This document shows positions 7,878 to 16,424 of a DNA stretch of 64,000 nucleotides, in pieces; the stretch's first letter is position 1; every line of letters begins with the position of its first letter. The translations under genes and the position numbers were made by a program. The stretch comes from Mycobacterium sp. ACS1612 (lineage in GTDB: Bacteria; Actinomycetota; Actinomycetes; Mycobacteriales; Mycobacteriaceae). A model generated the notes under the pieces. That model was given only the letters and a program-made list of their open reading frames with translations. It was not told the DNA's origin and made no database searches. The stretch lies in NCBI RefSeq assembly GCF_001667505.1, contig NZ_LZHZ01000061.1, forward strand, positions 124,001 through 188,000, in the 5' to 3' direction.

Positions 7878-8909
7878 ATGTTCACTGCGCACCGCCACCG
7901 CCTGCTCGCCGGGGTCGTCGCGCTGCTCGCCGTCCTGCTGGCCGCCTGCGGCACTACCCCGCCCGACCGCCGCGCCGACGTCGCGTCGTTCACCGACCGG
8001 TTACGCGAGATGCCCGGCGTCGTCCATGCCAGCTTCGACTTCGCCGACAGCAGACCGCAGGGCCTGATCTACTTCACCGTTTACCTCGACGTCGCCGAGA
8101 ATGTCACCGGCGAGCAACTCAAGATGATCACCGCCAGGTATCTTCGGCAGCTTCGCACCGGCAAGTACGCCGGCTACCGCGCGGAATTGGACGTGCGGCA
8201 CGGTTGGAACCGTTTCGCCGTCGACAACGGGCGGCTGCCCATCGTCAACACCGACCAGATCGTGCAGCAGGCGAACGAATGGGTGGCGCTGCGGCGTGAA
8301 TTCCCCGGTGCCACAGTGACTTTCCGGGCAACCATCGAGCATCCGGGCGGTCAGATGCCGATCCAGGAGTTCGGCCACTCCAACCACGCCACCATCACCC
8401 TCAACGGGGGTGCCGACTACACCGGCGTCGCCGCCACCGCGCGGGCCCTTGCCGAGCGGTTTGCGCCTCTGGCCGGAATCGACTGGACGCTCAACGCGGG
8501 TAAGGACCATCCCGCACAGATCGTGACGTCACGACGGCTGCCCACGCCCGCCGAACTCGACGTGTGGAACCGCCTCAACGCCGACCAGACCATCCCCCAC
8601 TTCGTCCGGCTGCAGATCAACCGGCCCAACGCCCCGCCGGTCTGGATCTCCGAGGAGACGACACGCTCACGCGACGTCGCAGTGGCCCTGCAATTGGCGC
8701 AGCGCCATCTGCCCATCGCCGCGACGCTGCCTGCACCCGTCCTGTACACAGCCAGCGACGAGCCCTCCGGCCGCATCGGCGACCTCGGAATAGCCCGCGG
8801 ACCGGTTTCGGTGACCATCGGCGGCTGCACCAGGCACGACCCGCTGGTGTACAAGCCGATCCCACCGGAACAGGCGCTGATCAACCGATACGAGACCTGC
8901 TCGCGCTGA
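7878..8909 (+). CDS. Predicted lipoprotein of unknown function (343 aa)
   Basis: The N terminus has basic residues, a hydrophobic stretch, and a lipobox ending LLAAC with the cysteine at residue 24, so export and lipidation are predicted. The mature part is mixed alpha/beta without a recognised catalytic motif; it contains RLREMPGVVHASFDFAD and several short repeats of a similar fold. The ATG at 7878 is chosen because it gives a complete signal peptide. It is divergent from the terC gene, and its 5' region lies just past the riboswitch leader. No function is assigned. Confidence 0.75.
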   Translation: MFTAHRHRLLAGVVALLAVLLAACGTTPPDRRADVASFTDRLREMPGVVHASFDFADSRPQGLIYFTVYLDVAENVTGEQLKMITARYLRQLRTGKYAGYRAELDVRHGWNRFAVDNGRLPIVNTDQIVQQANEWVALRREFPGATVTFRATIEHPGGQMPIQEFGHSNHATITLNGGADYTGVAATARALAERFAPLAGIDWTLNAGKDHPAQIVTSRRLPTPAELDVWNRLNADQTIPHFVRLQINRPNAPPVWISEETTRSRDVAVALQLAQRHLPIAATLPAPVLYTASDEPSGRIGDLGIARGPVSVTIGGCTRHDPLVYKPIPPEQALINRYETCSR

Positions 8910-8952
8910 GTGCGCGCGGGCCGACGAAATAGCCCACCTAAACTCGGGGTCC

Positions 8953-9831
8953 GTGAGCAAGAGTCCGCTGCGCCGGTTGTCCGAGAGTTTGCTGCTGAAC
9001 AGCATGCGACCAGCGTTGACCGAGCAGGCACTGCGCCGTCGACGTAACCCGATCGACCTGACCGGTAAGCGCGTGCTGCTGACGGGCGCGTCGTCGGGCA
9101 TCGGCGAGGCGGCGGCGGAGAAGTTCGCCCGGCGGGGCGCGCGGGTGGTCGTGGTGGCGCGCAGGCAGGACTTGCTCGACGCGCTCGTCGACCGCATCAC
9201 CGAAGCGGGCGGCGAGGCGAAGGCGCATGCCGTGGACCTGTCCGACCTCGACGCCGTTGACGAACTGGTCGCCAAGGTCGAACAGGACCTCGGCGGGGTG
9301 GACATCTTGGTCAACAATGCCGGTCGGTCGATCCGCCGGCCGCTGGCCGAGTCGCTGGACCGCTGGCACGACGTCGAGCGGACGATGACGCTGAACTACT
9401 ACTCGCCGCTGCGACTGATCCGCGGCATCGCGCCCGGCATGATCACCCGCGCCGACGGGCACATCATCAACGTGTCGACATGGGGTGTGCTCAGCGAGTC
9501 GTCGCCGCTGTTCTCGGTGTACAACGCCTCCAAGGCCGCGCTGTCGGCGGTCAGTCGCGTCATCGAAACCGAATGGGCCGACAAGGGGGTGCATTCCACG
9601 ACGCTGTACTACCCGCTGGTGAAGACGGCGATGATCGCGCCGACCCGCGCGTACGACGGCCTGCCCGGACTGAGCTCCGCGGAGGCCGCGGACTGGATGA
9701 TCACCGCCGCCCGCACCCGTCCGGTGCGCATCGCTCCTCGGATGGCCGTCACCGCACACGCCGTGAACAGCTTCGCCCCCAACGCTGTTGACGCGATCAT
9801 GAAGCGGCAGCGAGTACAGCCGACCGACTGA
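8953..9831 (+). CDS. Short-chain dehydrogenase/reductase
   Basis: 292 residues. Seen: cofactor motif TGASSGIGEAAAEKF (~40-55), NNAG near residue 118, catalytic serine region HIINVSTWG and YNASKAAL for the Tyr/Lys pair. Similar mycobacterial SDRs are found next to menB and the glyoxalase gene (Rv0547c-like by recollection). GTG start at 8953; the stop is 3 bases before the acyl-CoA ligase start, so the two form an operon. A reductase or dehydrogenase of a lipid intermediate is plausible, but the substrate is unknown. Confidence 0.85.
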   Translation: MSKSPLRRLSESLLLNSMRPALTEQALRRRRNPIDLTGKRVLLTGASSGIGEAAAEKFARRGARVVVVARRQDLLDALVDRITEAGGEAKAHAVDLSDLDAVDELVAKVEQDLGGVDILVNNAGRSIRRPLAESLDRWHDVERTMTLNYYSPLRLIRGIAPGMITRADGHIINVSTWGVLSESSPLFSVYNASKAALSAVSRVIETEWADKGVHSTTLYYPLVKTAMIAPTRAYDGLPGLSSAEAADWMITAARTRPVRIAPRMAVTAHAVNSFAPNAVDAIMKRQRVQPTD

Positions 9832-9833
9832 CG

Positions 9834-11381
9834 ATGCCGCCACCGACAGTCACCACGATCGCCGACATCGTTCGTGTGCACGCGCGCATGCGGCCCGATG
9901 CGGTCGCGCTGGTGGTGGGTGATCACTGCCTCACCTTCGCCGAACTCGACGCCCGCAGTAATCGAGCAGCGCAAGCCTTTTCGGCTGCCGGTGTCGGCGT
10001 CGGGGACCGGGTGGCGTTCATCGAGAAGAACGGCGCCGAGTTCTTCGACGTGATGTTCGGGCTTGCCAAACTCGGCGCCATCGGTGTGCCGGTGAACTGG
10101 CGCTTGGCCCCACCCGAGATGCTGCACATCGTCGACGATGCGCAGGCGAAGGCCGTGGTCGTCGGCGCGGAGTTCTTCGGCCACGTCGAGGTTATCGAGG
10201 ACCGTCTGGCGGCCAGCATCATCGCGATCGGTGAGCATCCGCGCTGGCCCGACTTCGAGCGGTGGATCGCCGATCGCCCCGCCGAAGACCCCGGCGTCAC
10301 AACGGAATCCGGCGATGTGGCGTTTCTGATGTACACCTCGGGCACCACCGGCCCGGCCAAGGGCGTGATGCTGAGCAACGCCAACTACTTCAGCAAGGCC
10401 ACCGGCATCGCAGAGCGGTGGCGGTTCGACGCCGACAGTGTCAGCCTCGCGGTGATGCCGATGTTCCACATGGCAGGTTCGGGATGGGTTCTGGTCGGCC
10501 TCGCCGAGGGCTGCCCGACGGTGGTGCTGCGCGACGTCGATCCGCCCGCGATCCTCGATGCCGTTGCGCGCCACCGCATCACCAACATGCTGTTGGTGCC
10601 CGCGGTGATCCAGATGCTTCTAGCCACCCACGACGACGCCGACTTCTCCAGCGTGCGGGCGATCGTCTACGGCGCATCGCCCATCACCGACGACGTGCTG
10701 GTGAAGGGGCTGCAACGGTTCGGCTGCGCGCTCCTGCAGGTCTACGGGTTGACCGAAACAACCGGCTCCATAACGCAACTCGACGATCACGACCCCGTGC
10801 ACCGGCCGGACCTGTTGCGGTCGTGCGGCAAGCCCTATCCGTGGGTGGACGTCAGAATCGTCGACAAGACAGGCGTCGACGTGCCCTGCGGCACCGTCGG
10901 CGAGTTGTGGACCCGGTCGGCGCAGAACATGCTCGGCTACTGGAACAACCCCGATGCGACGGCCGCCGCGCTCACCTCCGACGGCTGGCTGAAGACCGGC
11001 GACGCCGGTTACGTCGACGACGACGGCTACCTCTTCCTGCGCGACCGGGTGAAGGACATGATCGTGTCCGGCGGTGAGAACGTCTCGCCCGCCGAAGTCG
11101 AGAACGTGCTGATGACCCATCCGGCCGTGGCCGACGTGGCGGTCATCGGTGTCCCCGACCCACGATGGGGCGAGGCGGTCAAGGCCGTGGTCGTGCCCGC
11201 CGCGGGCGTCGCGGTGAGCGCGGCCGACCTCATCGGCTACGCCCGCGCCCGACTCGCAGGATTCAAGCTGCCCAAATCGGTCGACTTCGTCGAGACGCTG
11301 CCGCGCACGGCGAGCGGCAAACTGCTCAAGCGCACGCTGCGGGAACCGTATTGGGCGGGTGTCGGGCGCCGGATCGGCTGA
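9834..11381 (+). CDS. Acyl-CoA synthetase (FadD family)
   Basis: 515 residues, full length for the family. Seen: YTSGTTGPAKGVMLS (~166-180), YGLTETTGS (~304), TGDAGYVDDDGYLFLRDRVKDM with the hinge, ENVSPAEVENV, and the catalytic lysine in TASGKLLKRTLRE. It activates a carboxylic acid to acyl-CoA. Adjacent SDR and glyoxalase-fold genes on the same strand suggest one lipid-modifying operon. Chain length is not predictable from what can be read. Confidence 0.88.
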   Translation: MPPPTVTTIADIVRVHARMRPDAVALVVGDHCLTFAELDARSNRAAQAFSAAGVGVGDRVAFIEKNGAEFFDVMFGLAKLGAIGVPVNWRLAPPEMLHIVDDAQAKAVVVGAEFFGHVEVIEDRLAASIIAIGEHPRWPDFERWIADRPAEDPGVTTESGDVAFLMYTSGTTGPAKGVMLSNANYFSKATGIAERWRFDADSVSLAVMPMFHMAGSGWVLVGLAEGCPTVVLRDVDPPAILDAVARHRITNMLLVPAVIQMLLATHDDADFSSVRAIVYGASPITDDVLVKGLQRFGCALLQVYGLTETTGSITQLDDHDPVHRPDLLRSCGKPYPWVDVRIVDKTGVDVPCGTVGELWTRSAQNMLGYWNNPDATAAALTSDGWLKTGDAGYVDDDGYLFLRDRVKDMIVSGGENVSPAEVENVLMTHPAVADVAVIGVPDPRWGEAVKAVVVPAAGVAVSAADLIGYARARLAGFKLPKSVDFVETLPRTASGKLLKRTLREPYWAGVGRRIG

Positions 11382-11403
11382 GTCGACGTGATAGACAGGC
11401 CCC

Positions 11404-11775
11404 ATGGAGATCCTGGCCAGCCGGATGCTCATTCGGCCGGCCGACTACGAGATGTCGCTGCAGTTCTACCGCGACCGACTCGGTCTGGCGATCGCCCGCG
11501 ACTACGGTGCGGGCACGGTGTTCTACGCCGGCCAGTCGCTGATCGAACTCGCGGGCCACGGCTCACCGAGTGCGGGCGGCACGATGTGGCTTCAGGTCCG
11601 CGACGTCTACGCCACCGAACAGGAACTCATCGGCCGCGGCGTCGAGATCGCCCGCGAGGCCCGACAGGAACCGTGGGGGCTGCACGAACTGCACGTGCTC
11701 GACCCCGACGGGGTGCGGCTGATCTTCGTGCAGGTGCCCGAGGATCACCCGCTGCGACGCGACACCCGACGCTGA
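11404..11775 (+). CDS. VOC/glyoxalase-fold protein
   Basis: 123 residues with the paired beta-alpha-beta-beta-beta modules of the vicinal oxygen chelate fold: MEILASRMLIRPADYEMSLQFYRDRLG at the start and LHVLDPDGVRLIFVQVPED at the end, where Asp-Pro-Asp-Gly is typical of the family. It may be a metal-dependent isomerase, dioxygenase or a binding protein. The ATG is 22 bases after the acyl-CoA ligase stop. Its end lies 2 bases from the stop of a convergent gene. Confidence 0.75.
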   Translation: MEILASRMLIRPADYEMSLQFYRDRLGLAIARDYGAGTVFYAGQSLIELAGHGSPSAGGTMWLQVRDVYATEQELIGRGVEIAREARQEPWGLHELHVLDPDGVRLIFVQVPEDHPLRRDTRR

Positions 11776-11777
11776 AC

Positions 11778-12083
11778 TCAGCCGGCGGGCGCGGCCAGCG
11801 GCCACCCGACCGACGCCAACCGCGCCGCGACCTGGTGGATCTCCTCCGGGTTGGGTTCCTTCTCGATCACCGCATGCACCGCGTCGCGGATCTCGCCCTC
11901 GGTGACGGTGTCGGAGTCGTTGGCCTTCAGGATGGCCTGTGCGGCCTTGACGACTTGTTCTTCGGTCAACGACCGCTTCAGCAGCGCCAGCAGCGGGAAG
12001 TAGTCCTTCTGCGGAACGCCTTCGGGGTAGCCGTCGTGAAGCCACCCGAGCACGTTGTCCATGACACTGCGGTTCTGGGTCAT
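11778..12083 (-). CDS. DUF3349 family protein (first copy)
   Basis: About 101 residues. Seen: the DUF3349 signature LHDGYPEGVPQKDYFPLLALLKRSLTEEQV split over residues 10-40, and the closing RLASVGWPL. It is an all-helical actinobacterial family of unknown function. ATG at 12083 is preferred over a TTG three codons upstream because GGAG sits close before it. It follows the small membrane protein and pitA on the same strand, so it is probably cotranscribed with the phosphate transporter. A second copy lies at 13844 in opposite orientation. Confidence 0.8.
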   Translation of the reverse strand: MTQNRSVMDNVLGWLHDGYPEGVPQKDYFPLLALLKRSLTEEQVVKAAQAILKANDSDTVTEGEIRDAVHAVIEKEPNPEEIHQVAARLASVGWPLAAPAG

Positions 12084-12093
12084 CAGCTCCAAC

Positions 12094-12375
12094 TCACTTG
12101 CTCAGCATGGGAAACGGGTCGATACCGAAGTGGTGGATGATCGTCGTCCTCGTGATCCACAGGATCGCGATGACCACCACGGCACCGACGAGCGTGAACA
12201 ACGCCAGCCCGAGATATTTCAACGCCCGGTTGGGCGCGCTGACGGTGCCGTCCGGATGTTCTCCGCCTGTGCCCGCCGAGAAGGCGACCATGCCCGCCGC
12301 GAACACCGCGGGCAATCCGGCGCCGAGGATGAGCCCCACGATGAGGACCTTGGTGATGGCTTCCAGATAGGACAT
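12094..12375 (-). CDS. Small membrane protein beside pitA
   Basis: 93 residues with two hydrophobic helices (about residues 8-32 and 52-74) joined by a Gly/Pro-rich loop. It matches in size and placement a protein next to pitA in M. tuberculosis (Rv0544c, by recollection). It starts 4 bases after the pitA stop and ends 10 bases before the next ATG, so it is an operon partner of pitA. A role as accessory subunit of the transporter is possible but unsupported by motifs. Confidence 0.75.
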   Translation of the reverse strand: MSYLEAITKVLIVGLILGAGLPAVFAAGMVAFSAGTGGEHPDGTVSAPNRALKYLGLALFTLVGAVVVIAILWITRTTIIHHFGIDPFPMLSK

Positions 12376-12379
12376 CGAC

Positions 12380-13627
12380 TCAGACCCCGGCCTTGCGCTT
12401 GATTTCCTTCGACGGCTCCCGCACTTCGGCGGGCACGACGGAATTCGTCGTGTCGTCCCAGTCGGCGTTGACGTTGCGGCTGTCGACCTTCTGCTGCTGG
12501 GCCCGCCACCACATGTAACCGGACAGCGCGACCAGGATGACGAAGATCAGCCCATCGCCTGCCAGGTCCGATCCGGTGACCGATTCGACTCCGCTGGACA
12601 GCCAATAGGCAAGTGCCCCAACCAAAGCCGCGGCGGGCAGGGTGATCAGCCACGCGACGACCATCCGACCCGCGACCGCCCAACGGACCTCGGCGCCGGG
12701 CTTGCCGACACCGGCGCCCAGGATCGAGCCCGTCGCGACGTGGGTGGTGGACAGCGCCATCCCGGCGGCGCTGGAACTCAGGATGATGGCCGCCGACGAG
12801 GCTTCCGCGGCCAGGCCCTGCGGTGACTCGATCTCAACGAGACCCTTTCCGAGCGTGCGGATCACCCGCCAGCCACCGATGTAGGTGCCGAGGCCGATGG
12901 CCAGAGCGCAGCTGAAGATGATCCAGAACGGCAGGCCGTCCTTTTTCACGTCGCCGGTCAAATGGCCGGTGGTGATCAGGGCGAGCGCGATGACGCCCAT
13001 GGTCTTCTGGGCGTCGTTGGTGCCGTGCGACAGGGCAACCAGTGACGCGGTGGCGATCTGGCCCCAGCGGAAACCTTGTTCACGGCGCTTGGCCATGACG
13101 TTGCGAGTGATGCGATAGACCAGCCAGGTGCCTGCGGCGGCGACGACGCAGGCGATCACCGGCGCGGCGACCGCGGGAATGAGCACCTTGGATGTGATGC
13201 CGCCCCAGTTCACACCCGCGGTGCCGAGTGCTGCGAGGCCTGCGCCGATCAGACCACCGAACAGCGCGTGCGACGAACTCGACGGGATGCCGAACAACCA
13301 AGTCAGCAGGTTCCACAGGATGCCGCCGATGAGGCCGGCGAAGATGATCGTCAGACCCATCGACGGTGTGATCGTCGGAACCAGGTGGCCGGTCTTGCTG
13401 TCCTGGACCTTGAGCACCGAAGTGGTCACCGTCACAGCGACCTCGACCGAGAGGAAGGCGCCGACGAGGTTGAGGACGCCCGCCAGCAGCACGGCGGTCT
13501 TCGGCTTGAGAGCGCCCGTGGCAATCGACGTCGCCATGGCGTTGCCCGTGTCGTGGAACCCATTGGTGAAGTCGAACGCCAGTGCTGTTGCTATCAGCAG
13601 CAGCAAGATGATCGTCTCTGCGCTCAT
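12380..13627 (-). CDS. pitA: Low-affinity inorganic phosphate transporter
   Basis: 415 residues, matching mycobacterial PitA. Seen: paired family signatures, GFHDTGNAMATS near residue 22 and LSHGTNDAQKTMGVIAL near 200, plus ten or more hydrophobic helices. It imports metal-phosphate with protons. ATG at 13627 gives the usual MSAETIILL start; an upstream in-frame ATG adds a basic tail outside the family pattern. A direct repeat of GTTCACC lies about 100 bases upstream and suggests phosphate-responsive control. The gene points away from menE and menB, opposite to its recalled orientation in M. tuberculosis. Confidence 0.92.
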   Translation of the reverse strand: MSAETIILLLLIATALAFDFTNGFHDTGNAMATSIATGALKPKTAVLLAGVLNLVGAFLSVEVAVTVTTSVLKVQDSKTGHLVPTITPSMGLTIIFAGLIGGILWNLLTWLFGIPSSSSHALFGGLIGAGLAALGTAGVNWGGITSKVLIPAVAAPVIACVVAAAGTWLVYRITRNVMAKRREQGFRWGQIATASLVALSHGTNDAQKTMGVIALALITTGHLTGDVKKDGLPFWIIFSCALAIGLGTYIGGWRVIRTLGKGLVEIESPQGLAAEASSAAIILSSSAAGMALSTTHVATGSILGAGVGKPGAEVRWAVAGRMVVAWLITLPAAALVGALAYWLSSGVESVTGSDLAGDGLIFVILVALSGYMWWRAQQQKVDSRNVNADWDDTTNSVVPAEVREPSKEIKRKAGV

Positions 13628-13722
13628 GGCGCTAATTCTGCGGTGCGAGGCTGGCATTTGCCTAACGACCCGCCGCCCAGCGCGCGCGGTTTGACCAGTG
13701 ACTTTGCCACGCTCGCACAGGT

Positions 13723-13740
13723 GTTCACCAAGTGTTCACC
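13723..13740 (+). promoter_or_regulatory. Candidate PHO-type box (RegX3/PhoP-like direct repeat)
   Basis: GTTCACC at 13723-13729 and again at 13734-13740, an exact 11-base period. This matches actinobacterial phosphate-regulator sites (7-base direct repeat plus 4-base spacer). It lies about 96 bases upstream of pitA and 104 bases upstream of the divergent DUF3349 gene. Confidence 0.6.
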
Positions 13741-13843
13741 AGCTAGCCCGGACCGTTGGCGTGTGGTGCTGCCAGGTCCGAGCACTACCATCGATCCGGC
13801 ATGGGATTCCAGGCCGTCGCGGCCGTGGTGGGGAGGTGACGCT

Positions 13844-14146
13844 GTGACCAGGTTTCTCGCCAGGATTGTGGCGTGGATCACCGCCGGCTATCCCGAAGGG
13901 GTCCCTGGCCCGGACCGGGTCCCGCTGTTCGCGCTCCTCAAGCGGCGGTTGACCGACGAGGAGGTGAAGACGGTCGCTGCAGAACTGACGACTCGCGGCG
14001 AATTCGATCCCGTCGACATCGGCGTGCTGATCGCCCAGATCACCGACGGGCTACCTGCACCCGAGGATGTCGAGCGGGTGCGAAATCGGTTGGCCGCCAA
14101 GGGCTGGCCGCTGGACGAACCGCGCGACGACGAGGAGTCCGGATAG
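13844..14146 (+). CDS. DUF3349 family protein (second copy)
   Basis: 100 residues with the same signature as the copy at 11778: TAGYPEGVPGPDRVPLFALLKRRLTDEEV and the ending RLAAKGWPL. GTG at 13844 is supported by GGGGAGGTG about six bases upstream; the longer open frame before it overlaps pitA antisense and is not coding. The two copies share perhaps 40 percent identity by eye and point in opposite directions around pitA. Its stop overlaps the apparent start of menE, so they are translationally coupled. Confidence 0.85.
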   Translation: MTRFLARIVAWITAGYPEGVPGPDRVPLFALLKRRLTDEEVKTVAAELTTRGEFDPVDIGVLIAQITDGLPAPEDVERVRNRLAAKGWPLDEPRDDEESG

Positions 14147-15291
14147 CCGAGCTACGCCCCGTCGCCGTCCCGTCAGGCCAGTCAGCGCTGTCACTGCTGC
14201 CTGTGGTGGCCGACGCGCTCGCCTGTCGGGTCTGTGTGCTGCCGGTGCCGGCCGACGACGAACGTCAAACATCGTTGCTGACATCGTCTTTGCGGGCTGG
14301 TGAGCCGATCGACGACGACGTCGCGGTGGTGGTGTCGACGTCCGGCACAACGGGGAGGCCCAAGGGGGCGATGCTCACCGCGGCCGCGTTGACAGCCAGT
14401 GCCGATGCGACCCATCGGCGGTTGGGCGGGCCGGGGACGTGGTTACTGGCGCTGCCCGCCTACCACATCGCGGGCCTGCAGGTCTTGATACGCAGTGTGG
14501 TAGCGGGTACGACGCCGGTCGCGGTGCGCGCGGGGTTCGACGTCGCCCAATTGGTTTCTGCGGTGGCCGCATTGGGCGCTGGCCGCCGCTATGCGTCGTT
14601 GGTGGCGGCGCAGTTGGACAAGGCGCTGCGGGATCCCGACGCTGCCGCGGCGCTCGCGTCGCTGGACGCGGTTCTGATCGGCGGTGGACCGATGCCTGCT
14701 GGAGTGGCCGAAAGAGCCTCGGCGGCAGGCATTTCGGTGGTGCGGACGTACGGGATGAGTGAAACCGCGGGCGGATGCGTGTACGACGGCGTGGCCCTCG
14801 ACGGGGTGCGGGTGCGCATCGACGACGGGCGGGTGGTGCTCGGCGGGGCGACGCTTGCCAAGGGCTATCGCAACCCGGTGCAGCCGGATCCGTTCGCAGA
14901 GCCAGGCTGGTTTCGCACCGATGACATTGGCGTCGTTGACGATTCGGGCGTGTTGCGGGTTCTTGGCCGGGTGGATGACGCGATCAGCACCGGTGGGTTG
15001 ACGGTGCTGCCGCAGTTGGTGGAGGCCGCACTGGCGACGCATCCCGCTGTCGCGGAGGCGGCGGTGTTCGGGGTGCCCGACGACCGGTTGGGCCAACGGG
15101 TGGCGGCCGCGATCGTCGTTGTACCCGATGCCGACGCACCGACACTGGCGGACCTGCGCGTACACGTCGCGTCCACGCTGTCCGCCACGGCGGCGCCGCG
15201 AGACGTGCACGTCGTCGACGAGTTGCCCCGCCGCGGTATCGGGAAGGTGGACCGACGGGGGCTCGCCGGGCGATTCACCCCAGGGGGATGA
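14143..15291 (+). CDS. menE: o-Succinylbenzoate-CoA ligase; start uncertain
   Basis: Activates o-succinylbenzoate for MenB. Seen: STSGTTGRPKGAMLT, LLALPAYHIAGLQVL, RTYGMSETAGG, FRTDDIG, the DDAISTGGLTVLP hinge, and RRGIGKVDR with the catalytic lysine. Mycobacterial MenE is about 362 residues. Conserved sequence (VAVPSGQSAL) begins before the first GTG (14203, no ribosome site), and no ATG, GTG or TTG occurs in frame between it and the preceding gene. An ATA at 14143, overlapping the upstream stop as ATAG and preceded by CGAGGAG, is the best-placed initiation point. The extent given uses it; 14203 is the conservative alternative. Confidence 0.85.
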   Translation: MAELRPVAVPSGQSALSLLPVVADALACRVCVLPVPADDERQTSLLTSSLRAGEPIDDDVAVVVSTSGTTGRPKGAMLTAAALTASADATHRRLGGPGTWLLALPAYHIAGLQVLIRSVVAGTTPVAVRAGFDVAQLVSAVAALGAGRRYASLVAAQLDKALRDPDAAAALASLDAVLIGGGPMPAGVAERASAAGISVVRTYGMSETAGGCVYDGVALDGVRVRIDDGRVVLGGATLAKGYRNPVQPDPFAEPGWFRTDDIGVVDDSGVLRVLGRVDDAISTGGLTVLPQLVEAALATHPAVAEAAVFGVPDDRLGQRVAAAIVVVPDADAPTLADLRVHVASTLSATAAPRDVHVVDELPRRGIGKVDRRGLAGRFTPGG

Positions 15292-15298
15292 TGGGCTG

Positions 15299-15913
15299 AT
15301 GCGCCGAGAAGTGACCACCGCCGACCAGTTGCGCGCGATCGTCGGTGAGCCCGACAAATACGTCGCCAACAAGGTGAAGGACCGGCTCTCGCCGGTACAC
15401 CGCCAGTGGCTGGCGCACTCCCCGCTCGGCTTCGTCGCGACCACCGATGCGCAGGGCCGCGTCGACGTTTCGCCGAAGGGCGATCCACTGGGTTTCGTGC
15501 ACGTCATCGATGACAACACGATCGCGATACCCGAGCGGCCGGGGAACAAGCGCGTCGACGGCTACCTCAACGTGCTGCAGCAGCCACACGTCGGCACCTT
15601 GTTCGTGATCCCCGGTCGCGGGGACACGTTGCGTATCAACGGCTCCGCGCGCATCCTCTCCGATGCCGACTACTTCGATGTGATGGCCGTCAAGGGGAAA
15701 CGACCGATCCTTGCCCTCGAGATCGGTGTCGAGGAGGTGTTCTTCCACTGCGCCAAGGCTTTTCTGCGCTCTGACGTGTGGGACCCGTCGACGTGGAATC
15801 CGACCGCGGTGCCCAGCGTCGCGCAACTGGCCAAGGCCATCCGCTACGACTGGAGCCTGGAAGAACTCGAGGCGCGCTACAGCGAGGACGCCGTCCGCAA
15901 GGTGCTGTACTAG
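15299..15913 (+). CDS. Pyridoxamine 5'-phosphate oxidase-fold protein
   Basis: 204 residues. Seen: HSPLGFVATTDAQGRVDVSPKGDP (~40-65), a flavin-fold beta barrel opening, and VGTLFVIPGRGDTLRINGSARI, typical of the MSMEG_1024-like PNPOx branch. Flavin or F420 binding is likely, and the substrate is unknown. ATG at 15299 is 7 bases after the menE stop, so it may share the menE transcript. Its stop shares the CTAG tetranucleotide with the stop of the convergent SDR remnant. Confidence 0.75.
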   Translation: MRREVTTADQLRAIVGEPDKYVANKVKDRLSPVHRQWLAHSPLGFVATTDAQGRVDVSPKGDPLGFVHVIDDNTIAIPERPGNKRVDGYLNVLQQPHVGTLFVIPGRGDTLRINGSARILSDADYFDVMAVKGKRPILALEIGVEEVFFHCAKAFLRSDVWDPSTWNPTAVPSVAQLAKAIRYDWSLEELEARYSEDAVRKVLY

Positions 15914-16353
15914 ATCTGGTTGATGCCGCCGTCGACGGGGATGTCGGCGCCGGTGGTGAAACTGCTCAGATCTGAGGCGAGGAACACCACCGCGTTCGCG
16001 ACTTCCTCCGGGGCGCCGAACCGGGCCATCGGGACGCCGCTGATCTGGTAGTCCTCGAACTGCTTGACCGCGTCGGGGCCGGGAAACAGTATCTCCGCGA
16101 GCGTGTTGATGCCGGGTGTCTCGGTGGCGCCCGGGCTGACGACGTTCACACGAATCTTGCGGTCCCGCAACTCACTTGCCCAAGTCCGCGCCAACGATCG
16201 CAATGCCGCCTTGATCGCTGCGTATACCCCGATACCGTCACTACCCTTGGCGTGGGTGTTCGACGAGTTCAAGATGATCGAACCGCCCTCGTTGAGCAGT
16301 GGCAACGCCTTCTGCACCGTGAAGACCACGCCCTTGCCTTTGAGAAGTGCCAT
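15910..16353 (-). pseudogene. Truncated short-chain dehydrogenase (N-terminal Rossmann part missing)
   Basis: 147 residues equal to the C-terminal 60 percent of an SDR: NSSNTHAKG, YAAIKAAL for the Tyr/Lys pair, RVNVVSPGATETPG and VVFLASDLSSFTTGADIPVDGG. The dinucleotide motif TGxxxGIG and the first ~90 residues are absent. The sequence jumps into the family at KGVVFTVQKALPLL after a short MALLKGKG leader, with GGAAAGG upstream. No remnant of the missing half was found upstream, where the TetR gene starts after 71 bases. A deletion between regulator and enzyme is inferred; a functional short protein is unlikely since cofactor binding would be lost. Confidence 0.75.
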
Positions 16354-16374
16354 TGTCCTGCCCTTTCCTAATTC

Positions 16375-16391
16375 TGGACTATACAGTCAAG
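16375..16391. promoter_or_regulatory. Candidate TetR operator, site 1
   Basis: TGGACTATACAGTCAA: GACT and AGTC flank ATAC as an inverted repeat. It lies between the TetR stop and the truncated SDR start. A related sequence occurs just upstream of the TetR gene (17034-17049), which supports one regulator recognising both. Confidence 0.5.
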
Positions 16392-16424
16392 AACTAGGAC
16401 ACGACGGGGGCGGGATCTGTTCCG

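Noticed and set aside
13076..13843. Long open frame continuing upstream of the second DUF3349 gene
   Set aside because: It is antisense to pitA, has no family resemblance, and the true GTG at 13844 has its own ribosome site.
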